NCBI GenBank assembly: GCA_028222435.1 | Contig: JAOIST010000016.1 | Span: forward strand, 1-9,295 | Direction: 5' to 3' | Source of the DNA: Candidatus Pelagibacter sp. | Lineage (GTDB): Bacteria; Pseudomonadota; Alphaproteobacteria; Pelagibacterales; Pelagibacteraceae | Length of the DNA stretch: 9,295 nt | Shown: positions 1-5,815 of the stretch, piece after piece | Position numbering within the stretch: the first letter of the stretch is position 1 | Layout: each line of letters opens with the position of its first letter | The notes under the pieces: generated by a model | Seen by the model: the letters and a program-made list of their open reading frames with translations, nothing else | Database searches by the model: none | Told to the model about the DNA's origin: nothing | Made by a program: the position numbers and the translations under genes

Positions 1-1
1 G

Positions 2-268
2 AAAGAAAAAAATGCCAAAATATTTATAACTGATTTTAAAGAAAAACTTGCACGATCGTTAATTATAATAATTACTACAATTGATCCTGACGCTATAGTT
101 TTTGGCGGAGGGATATCAAACGAAATCGATTTTTTAGATGAAATAAAACTATTAACTTCAAAATTGATAAATGAACCTAACTTAAAAACTGTTTTTCTTA
201 AACCTTTATACGGTGATGCTAGTGGTGTTAGAGGGGCAGCTTTATTGGGTAGAGAAAATTTTATTTAA
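2..268 (+). CDS. ROK-family sugar kinase/regulator, C-terminal end (partial)
   Basis: The reading frame is open from the left edge and ends at TAA 266-268, giving the last 88 residues of a protein whose start lies outside the window. The visible part contains DPDAIVFGGGIS (residues 28-39 of the fragment), the phosphate-binding-like glycine segment found near the C-terminus of ROK proteins, and it closes with GDASGVRGAALLG, the usual ROK C-terminal signature. ROK members are cytoplasmic ATP-dependent sugar kinases (glucokinase, fructokinase, N-acetylmannosamine kinase) or sugar-responsive repressors with an added N-terminal helix-turn-helix. The diagnostic parts (HTH, catalytic Asp, zinc motif) are not visible, so kinase and repressor cannot be told apart. 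The gene converges on the dehydrogenase gene and shares 8 bases with its 3' end. A sugar-handling role would suit the neighbouring catabolic genes, but that is inference. Confidence 0.8.
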   Translation, partial: KEKNAKIFITDFKEKLARSLIIIITTIDPDAIVFGGGISNEIDFLDEIKLLTSKLINEPNLKTVFLKPLYGDASGVRGAALLGRENFI

Positions 269-1418
269 GAATTTTTTTAATTCTATCTTGTGTAAATTTT
301 GAAGGTATTTTACATTTGGTCGATAAGGTTTCAGTTTTTTTTAACTTTGCTGATCTCATTATAGATTGAATAATATCCAAAACGTGCAAAGATAATTCTC
401 CATTACACATATGTACAATTTTATTTTCAATCGCGTAAGCCATTTCAGACAAACCAGCGCCTCTATAATTTGCATTTGTTGGTGACTCGTTTGCTCTAGA
501 ACTTTGACTTTTTATATTTATTTTACCTAATTCTAAATTATGTGTTTCGTGTTTTAACCATTCTCCTCCTAGTTCAAGACAAGTAAACACCGATCCACCA
601 AACATATTTGGATCTGGTACTATAATGGACCCTTTATCTCCATATAATTCTATATGATTTCTTTTATGGTCTTTAACATCAAAAGAAAGAGTCATTTGTA
701 TTAATGAATTATCGCAAAATTTTAATGTAGAAACATACGTAGTGTCACATTCAACTTTAAACTTTGTTCCTTTTCTTGGACCTATACCAATTTCTCTTTC
801 CTCAAATACTCTTTTTGATCTACTTGTAACAGATTTTACCGGACCTAATAACGTAACTAATGCTGTGATATAGTAAGGGCCCATATCTATAACTGGACCA
901 CCTTCTTTTTCAGCAAACCATGGTTCTGGGCTAGGATGATAAGATTGAACACCAGGGTAAGCAAAAATTGCATTTCCCAAGTTAATTTTTCCAATTAATC
1001 CACTTTCTATTAATTCTTTAGATTTTTGAATACCAGCTCCAAGAACTGTGTCAGGAGCACTTCCCAAATAAAGATTATTTTTTTTTGAAAGTTCTAATAA
1101 TTTTTTTCCATCATTAAAATCTATACATAAAGGTTTTTCACTATAAGAATGTTTACCGGCATTGAGTGATCTTTCAGATACTTCAAAATGTGCTTTTGGT
1201 ATAGTGAGATTTAAAATTATCTCAATATCTTTATCATCAAAAATTTTTTCAAGGTCAGAAAATTCTATATTATTTTCTTTAGCACATATTTTTGCTGTTT
1301 CAGTATTCAAATCTGCACATTTAATAATCTTAATATTATTAAAATATTTTTCTGCTCTAAAATAAGTTTCAGAAATATGACCACAGCCAACAAGACCGAC
1401 TTTAAAAACTTTATTCAT
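261..1418 (-). CDS. Gfo/Idh/MocA-family NAD(P)-dependent dehydrogenase
   Basis: This 385-residue protein is of normal length for Gfo/Idh/MocA oxidoreductases, cytoplasmic enzymes that oxidise or reduce hydroxyls of sugars, inositols and their derivatives with NAD(P). The N-terminal Rossmann fold shows GLVGCGHIS (8-16) and an acidic residue after the second strand (CADLN, 34-38), which favours NAD over NADP. EKP at 94-96 is the family's conserved Glu-Lys-Pro, with Lys95 the expected catalytic lysine. The substrate-domain segment GGPVIDMGPYY (173-183) fits the usual GGGxxxDxGxH pattern except that Tyr182 replaces the common histidine. The gene lies 5 bases downstream of the iolD-like gene on the same strand and is probably co-transcribed with it; upstream AGGTG is a weak, rather distant ribosome-binding site. 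The context suggests an inositol-dehydrogenase-like step, but the sequence does not fix the substrate. Confidence 0.9.
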   Translation of the reverse strand: MNKVFKVGLVGCGHISETYFRAEKYFNNIKIIKCADLNTETAKICAKENNIEFSDLEKIFDDKDIEIILNLTIPKAHFEVSERSLNAGKHSYSEKPLCIDFNDGKKLLELSKKNNLYLGSAPDTVLGAGIQKSKELIESGLIGKINLGNAIFAYPGVQSYHPSPEPWFAEKEGGPVIDMGPYYITALVTLLGPVKSVTSRSKRVFEEREIGIGPRKGTKFKVECDTTYVSTLKFCDNSLIQMTLSFDVKDHKRNHIELYGDKGSIIVPDPNMFGGSVFTCLELGGEWLKHETHNLELGKINIKSQSSRANESPTNANYRGAGLSEMAYAIENKIVHMCNGELSLHVLDIIQSIMRSAKLKKTETLSTKCKIPSKFTQDRIKKILK

Positions 1419-1423
1419 GAAAA

Positions 1424-3268
1424 TTAAACACCTTTTCTTTGTTTTTTCTTACCTTCAAGATGTTCTTTTAAGGATTTTTTGTTTTCTTCTGTTGTCGGTA
1501 TACCAAGAGTTGGGCTTTCCCAATAAGCAGATCCTTCTAACCATTGGTATCCATCAGTATGAATTGAAATTACATAAGTTTTTTTTGATTTTTTCGCTCT
1601 TTGATAAGCTTCTTCTAATTCAGCAATTGAATTAACATGTTCACCAGCGGCACCCATGCTTTTTGCATGACCTGCAAAATCTACAGGCACAAGGTTAGGG
1701 GTCTTTGAACTTTTAAGAAGACAGTTGAATTCTTTGCCGCCTTTATATAATTGCAATCTATTAATTACGGCATGACCACCATTGTCACAAACTATTAATA
1801 TGAGTTTATTGTCAGTTATTACAGAACTGTAAATATCAGAATTATAAAGAAGATATGAACCATCACCAACAAATGAAACAACTTCTTTATCAGGATTTGC
1901 CATTTTAATACCTAGTGCACCAGAAATTTCATAACTCATACAACTAAAACCCCACTCAGTCTCATGAGTGTTTAATTCTCTTGGTTTCCAAACTTGAATT
2001 ACTTCACCAACTAAACCACCAGCGGCAGTAACCGCTATATCTGAAGGATCTGAATTTCTATAACAGGCGCCTACAACTTGAGCATAGCTTGGTAATTTTT
2101 GATTTGTTGGACCGCTCTCTTTATCAACGTAAGACTCCCAATTTTTTAATTCAATTCTCGACTTTTTGTGCCAGCTATCATCAGCTTTCCAACTACCTAA
2201 TGCTTGAGATAACTCTATTAAAGAAACTTTAGCATCTCCAACAATAGCTTGCGCCATGTGTTTATTCGCATCAAATCGTGCAGCATTTATAGAAACTAAT
2301 TTAAAATTAGGATTTTCAAAATTTGCCCAAGAGCCTGTAGTAAAATCTGCAAGTTTAGTTCCAATAGCAATTGCTGTATCAGTTTCTTTACTTAAATTGT
2401 TTGCAGCTCTTCCACCTAAACCACCAATAGTTCCCAAATAATGAGTATGGTCTTTTTTCATCGATGAATATCCCATTACGGTTTGTGTTACAGGAATGTT
2501 GTGTTTTTTTGCAAAATCGCTTAGTTCATCTGTGGCATCTGAATAAAAAACTCCTCCACCAGCAATAATAATTGGTTTCTTAGATTTTTTAATGAATTCA
2601 GCAGCCTCTTTGATTTGAAAATCGTCTGGTTTTGGTCTTCTAATCGTATGAACTCTTTCTTTAAAGAATTCTTCAGGATAATCATAAATTTCACCTTGAA
2701 CATCTTGACTTAGTGAAATACATGCTGGTCCACAATCAGCAGGGTCTAACATTACTTGTATTGCTTGTTGTAAGCTTGAAATAATTTGTTCGGGTCTAGT
2801 TATTCTGTCAAAATATCTAACAACAGGTTTAAATCCATCGTTTTGTGTTATTCCAGGATTATTAAAATGTTCCACTTGTTGTAATACTGGATCAGGCATT
2901 CTGTTTGCAAATGTATCTCCTGGTAAAAAAAGTATTGGTAGCCTATTACTCATTGCAACAGCTGCCGCTGTAATCATATTTGTAGAACCCGGTCCAACTG
3001 AAGAGGTAGCGATAAAAATTTGTTTTCTTCTTTTTGCTCTTGCATATGCAATTCCTGTTAAAGCCATATTTTGTTCATGATGACCTCTCCAAGTAGGAAG
3101 TTCTTTTTGATTTTCTTGTAGAGCTTGTCCTAAACAGGCAACATTTCCGTGTCCAAAAATTCCAAATACACCTGGAAATAATGGTACTTTTTTTCCGTCT
3201 ATAAGAGTTTTTTGAGCAATAATAAATTTAACTAAAGCATGAGCACAAGTAAGTTGAATGTTTTTCAT
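1424..3268 (-). CDS. iolD: IolD-like ThDP-dependent trihydroxycyclohexanedione hydrolase
   Basis: A 614-residue thiamine-diphosphate enzyme with the three-domain layout of the acetolactate-synthase superfamily. Many segments match what I know of IolD, which hydrolyses 3D-(3,5/4)-trihydroxycyclohexane-1,2-dione to 5-deoxyglucuronate: IFGHGNV (37-43), the cofactor-activating Glu65 in RGHHEQ, SVGPG (90-94), DPVLQQVEHF (126-135), TRPEQ (157-161), GPACISLSQDVQGE (180-193), and EWGFSCMSYEISG (438-450). The C-terminal ThDP/Mg motif runs from GDG (468-470) to Asp495-Asn496. It is slightly shorter than Bacillus IolD (about 637 residues). The start is an ATG in a region lacking a strong Shine-Dalgarno sequence; the N-terminus aligns with IolD from the first residues. 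It is the first gene of a minus-strand pair with the dehydrogenase. Family assignment is strong; identical substrate is less sure, because the usual Asn before the activating Glu and the usual Gly two after it are changed, and partner iol genes are not seen here. Confidence 0.85.
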   Translation of the reverse strand: MKNIQLTCAHALVKFIIAQKTLIDGKKVPLFPGVFGIFGHGNVACLGQALQENQKELPTWRGHHEQNMALTGIAYARAKRRKQIFIATSSVGPGSTNMITAAAVAMSNRLPILFLPGDTFANRMPDPVLQQVEHFNNPGITQNDGFKPVVRYFDRITRPEQIISSLQQAIQVMLDPADCGPACISLSQDVQGEIYDYPEEFFKERVHTIRRPKPDDFQIKEAAEFIKKSKKPIIIAGGGVFYSDATDELSDFAKKHNIPVTQTVMGYSSMKKDHTHYLGTIGGLGGRAANNLSKETDTAIAIGTKLADFTTGSWANFENPNFKLVSINAARFDANKHMAQAIVGDAKVSLIELSQALGSWKADDSWHKKSRIELKNWESYVDKESGPTNQKLPSYAQVVGACYRNSDPSDIAVTAAGGLVGEVIQVWKPRELNTHETEWGFSCMSYEISGALGIKMANPDKEVVSFVGDGSYLLYNSDIYSSVITDNKLILIVCDNGGHAVINRLQLYKGGKEFNCLLKSSKTPNLVPVDFAGHAKSMGAAGEHVNSIAELEEAYQRAKKSKKTYVISIHTDGYQWLEGSAYWESPTLGIPTTEENKKSLKEHLEGKKKQRKGV

Positions 3269-3317
3269 AAATTCAATATAAACTATTTAATTAATATTCT
3301 TTATTCAACAACAATAT
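3269..3317. promoter_or_regulatory. Divergent intergenic region, probable promoter(s)
   Basis: These 49 bases are the only space between the divergently transcribed iolD-like and aldehyde dehydrogenase genes, so any promoters for both must lie here or reach into the coding regions. On the + strand TTCAAT (3272-3277) and TATTCT (3295-3300) are separated by 17 bases and could act as weak -35/-10 boxes; transcription would then begin about ten bases before the ATG, leaving a very short leader. On the minus strand TATATT (3280-3275) is a possible -10 without a convincing -35. Nothing resembling a long operator palindrome is visible. The region is almost entirely A/T, so chance matches are likely. 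Confidence 0.35.
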
Positions 3318-4763
3318 ATGTACGAAAAATACGGACAGTTTATCAACGGCAAGTGGCAAAAGTCAGCTAGTGGTGAAACTTATGACGTCATTAATCCAGC
3401 CACTGAAGAAATAATAGGTAAGGCATCTAAAGCTAACAGTTCTGATGTTCAAAGTGCTCTTAAATCTGCTGAAAAAGGTTTAAAAATTTGGAGAAATACT
3501 TCTCCTTGGGAAAGAGCAAAAATTATAAGAAAAATCTCTGAATTGATGAGACAAAGAGTTGATGTTTTATCAAAATGGCTGACATTAGAAGTTGGAAAAC
3601 CTTTAACCGAGGGACCAGGTGAAGTGGGTGGAGCAGCGGATATATTCGAATGGAATTCAGAAGAAACTAAAAGGATATTTGGAGAAATAAACCAAAGTCG
3701 CTTTCCTAACACTCGTATACACGTAATATACCAACCTATTGGAGTGGTTGCTGCTCTAGTTCCGTGGAACTTTCCAGTAGTTCTTGCATCTAGAAAAATT
3801 TCTACAGCATTAGCAGCTGGTTGTTCAGTTATTGTAAAACCAGATGTCATAACACCTGGAAGCGTGATGGAAATTGTAGATATTTGTAGAGAAGCTGGAG
3901 TTCCTCCAGGGGTAGTAAATTTATTATCAGGTGACCCGGCAAGTATATCAGAGGAACTTATAAAATCTGATATAATAAAAAAGATTTCAATCACAGGATC
4001 TACCAGAGTAGGAAAATTAATTTTAAAACAAGCTGCTGATAAAGTACAAAGAGTTACAATGGAATTGAGCGGTCATTCGCCATTTATAGTCTTTGATGAC
4101 GTTGATTTAAATAAAGTCACTGATATGGCTATCACTGCAAAATTTAGAAATAATGGTCAAGTTTGTATTTCTCCTAATAGATTTTACATTCACGAAAAGA
4201 AAAAAGATGAATTTGCTAATTTAATGGTAGAAAAAACAAAAAAATTAAAAATTGGTAACGGTATGGATAAAGATACTTTACTTGGACCTTTATGCACTAA
4301 ACAAAGACTAGAAGGTGTGGAGAAATTAGTTGAAACCACAAAAAAAGAAGGTGGAAAAGTTTTATTAGGCGGCAGAAGAGCAGCAAACTTTAATAAAGGT
4401 TATTATTATGAACCTACGATATTTGATGATGTAAAAGATAATTTTACTATAATGAAAGAAGAACCTTTTGGTCCAATAGTGCCTATATTAACATTTAAAA
4501 ATTTTGATGAAGTTATGAAAAGAGCTAATGATAACGATCTAGGTTTATGTAGCTATGTTTATACAACAGATCTAAAAAAAGCTAACGAAGCATCAGAAAT
4601 ATTAGAAACAGGTTGTGTAGCTGTTAATACGCCTGCAGTAGCTGTAGCAGAAGCGCCTTTTGGTGGCATTAAGCAAACAGGTTATGGTAGGGAAGGTGGT
4701 TCAATGGCAATAAAAGATTATTTAAATATTAAATACACTCATTTTGGCATTTCTTACGAATGA
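3318..4763 (+). CDS. Aldehyde dehydrogenase, succinate-semialdehyde-dehydrogenase-like
   Basis: A full-length 481-residue NAD(P)-dependent aldehyde dehydrogenase, oxidising an aldehyde to a carboxylate in the cytoplasm. Visible landmarks are PWNFP (149-153) with Asn151 for oxyanion stabilisation, Lys174 of the cofactor pocket, GSTRVG (227-232) of the Rossmann turn, general base Glu249 in MELSGHSP, nucleophile Cys283 in GQVCISPNR, and EEPFGP (381-386). The stretch from GHSPFIVFDD onward resembles GabD-type succinate-semialdehyde dehydrogenases (GGHAPFIVFDD). It lacks the features of CoA-dependent methylmalonate/malonate-semialdehyde dehydrogenase (IolA/MmsA), so it should release the free acid. 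Val177 stands where NAD-specific enzymes carry a glutamate. It is the first gene of the + strand run, divergent from iolD, and its TGA overlaps the aldolase ATG (ATGA), which suggests translational coupling and that the aldehyde may come from that aldolase. The exact substrate is unknown. Confidence 0.9.
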   Translation: MYEKYGQFINGKWQKSASGETYDVINPATEEIIGKASKANSSDVQSALKSAEKGLKIWRNTSPWERAKIIRKISELMRQRVDVLSKWLTLEVGKPLTEGPGEVGGAADIFEWNSEETKRIFGEINQSRFPNTRIHVIYQPIGVVAALVPWNFPVVLASRKISTALAAGCSVIVKPDVITPGSVMEIVDICREAGVPPGVVNLLSGDPASISEELIKSDIIKKISITGSTRVGKLILKQAADKVQRVTMELSGHSPFIVFDDVDLNKVTDMAITAKFRNNGQVCISPNRFYIHEKKKDEFANLMVEKTKKLKIGNGMDKDTLLGPLCTKQRLEGVEKLVETTKKEGGKVLLGGRRAANFNKGYYYEPTIFDDVKDNFTIMKEEPFGPIVPILTFKNFDEVMKRANDNDLGLCSYVYTTDLKKANEASEILETGCVAVNTPAVAVAEAPFGGIKQTGYGREGGSMAIKDYLNIKYTHFGISYE

Positions 4764-5548
4764 AAAAAAATAAACTTAAAGAACTTTTTAAGGCAGGTAA
4801 ACCAATAATTAATAGTTGGTTAGCGATACCAAGTTCATTTTCAGCTGAAGTAATGTCTAATCAAGGATGGGATTCTTTAACGATTGACATGCAGCATGGT
4901 CTTATAGATTACCCAAATGCTGTTAGCATGCTTCAAGCAATCTCAACTACTGAAACGACTCCAATGGCTAGAGTTAATTGGAACGAACCAGGCCAAATTA
5001 TGAAAATTTTAGACGCTGGATGTTATGGAATTATTTGTCCGATGGTAAGTAATAGAAAAGAGGCAGAAAAATTTATTCAAGCTTGTCAGTATCCTCCAAA
5101 AGGATATAGAAGTTTTGGACCTATAAGAGCATCTATTTATGGTGGAAGCGACTATGCAAAACATGCAGATGAAGAAATATTAAAATTGGCTATGATTGAA
5201 ACAAAAGAGGCTTTAGAAAAACTTGATGAAATTTTAGATACACCAAATTTGGATGGTATTTACGTAGGACCTGCGGATTTAAGTTTAGCAATAAATGAAG
5301 AGCCAGGTTTTGATAGACCTGAAAACACAAAGGCATATAAAGAAATTTTAAGAATTCTTGAGGCTGCAAAAAAAAGAAACTTGTTTGCAGGTTTGCACAA
5401 CGGAACACCGGAATATGCTCAAAAAATGTTAGATAAAGGATTTAATTTAGTAACAGTAGGTTCTGACAGCCGATATATTGCTGCAGGTGCGAAAACAGAT
5501 CTTCAAAAACTAAAAAGTTTTAAAGGCAGTCAATCAAAAGGGTACTAA
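4760..5548 (+). CDS. HpcH/HpaI-family class II aldolase
   Basis: A 262-residue protein of the usual length for metal-dependent HpcH/HpaI aldolases, which cleave 4-hydroxy-2-oxo acids or 2-keto-3-deoxy sugar acids into pyruvate (or a related 2-oxo acid) and an aldehyde. Expected residues are present: DMQHG (43-47) with the catalytic His46, Arg71 in MARVNW that would bind the pyruvyl carboxylate, Glu147 in MIET and Asp173 in GPADLS as the divalent-metal ligands. Gln45 replaces the Glu of E. coli HpcH (DxEH). The phosphoenolpyruvate-binding TIM-barrel fold is expected. The start ATG overlaps the upstream dehydrogenase stop by 4 bases, and no separate ribosome-binding site is obvious, consistent with coupled translation. 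Pairing with an aldehyde dehydrogenase suggests that the aldehyde product is oxidised at once. 2-keto-3-deoxy-L-rhamnonate-type and 4-hydroxy-2-oxoheptanedioate-type activities are both possible; citrate-lyase-like activity is less likely. Confidence 0.88.
   Translation: MKKNKLKELFKAGKPIINSWLAIPSSFSAEVMSNQGWDSLTIDMQHGLIDYPNAVSMLQAISTTETTPMARVNWNEPGQIMKILDAGCYGIICPMVSNRKEAEKFIQACQYPPKGYRSFGPIRASIYGGSDYAKHADEEILKLAMIETKEALEKLDEILDTPNLDGIYVGPADLSLAINEEPGFDRPENTKAYKEILRILEAAKKRNLFAGLHNGTPEYAQKMLDKGFNLVTVGSDSRYIAAGAKTDLQKLKSFKGSQSKGY
5538..5542 (+). promoter_or_regulatory. Ribosome-binding site supporting a TTG start
   Basis: AAGGG lies 9 bases before the TTG at 5552, inside the last codons of the aldolase gene. 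It is the best Shine-Dalgarno match near any start in this window and decides for the TTG over the in-frame ATG at 5570. Confidence 0.6.
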
Positions 5549-5551
5549 TAA

Positions 5552-5815
5552 TTGGTATATTATGTCTATATGCTTAAGGCGCAGAGCATAAAGCCCACAA
5601 CTTACGTAGGCTATACAAAAGATTTAAAAAATAGAATCAAGTTACATAATTTGGGCAAAGGAGCAAAATTTACAAGGGGTAGAAAATGGTCGTTGATATA
5701 TAAAGAAAAATTTAAATCAAAAAAAGAAGCAATTTCTAGGGAATATTATATAAAGAATAATCGTCGATTAAGAAATAAAATTAAAAATGAAAATTTCAAT
5801 TCTTCTTCCATATAA
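5552..5815 (+). CDS. Small GIY-YIG domain protein (UPF0213/YhbQ-like)
   Basis: An 87-residue protein that is essentially one GIY-YIG nuclease fold. It has the first strand YYVYMLK (3-9), TYVGYTKDL (17-25) in place of the canonical YIG, Arg28 in NRIKLHN as the catalytic-type arginine, the GKGAKFTRGR segment (35-44) typical of small single-domain members, and Glu64 in SREYYIKN as the metal-binding glutamate. Translation most likely starts at TTG 5552: the next in-frame ATG (5570) would delete the first beta-strand, and AAGGG sits at a good distance upstream. Members of this group are widespread and their role is largely unknown; a DNA repair or DNA-processing function is a guess. The gene begins 3 bases after the aldolase stop and runs 29 bases into the glycosyltransferase gene. 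It lacks the extra DNA-binding modules of homing endonucleases, so mobility is not indicated. Confidence 0.85.
   Translation: MVYYVYMLKAQSIKPTTYVGYTKDLKNRIKLHNLGKGAKFTRGRKWSLIYKEKFKSKKEAISREYYIKNNRRLRNKIKNENFNSSSI

Noticed and set aside
268..284. Perfect inverted repeat AGAATT-TTTTT-AATTCT as a possible bidirectional terminator
   Set aside because: The stem has only one G-C pair in 6 bp and lies within the dehydrogenase coding end; such palindromes are expected by chance in this AT-rich DNA.
1424..3268. Acetolactate synthase or another ThDP enzyme as an alternative to IolD
   Set aside because: The IFGHGNV, DPVLQQVE, QDVQGE and GFSCMSYEISG segments match IolD specifically, and no acetolactate synthase small-subunit gene is adjacent.
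3449..3994. 181-codon open frame on the minus strand inside the aldehyde dehydrogenase gene
   Set aside because: It lies wholly within a well-supported gene, has no recognisable family motif, and is a shadow of that gene's codon pattern.
5552..5815. GIY-YIG homing endonuclease as sign of a mobile intron or element
   Set aside because: The protein is a single short domain with no DNA-binding module, no flanking repeats and no intron structure; it fits the small stand-alone UPF0213-like group.
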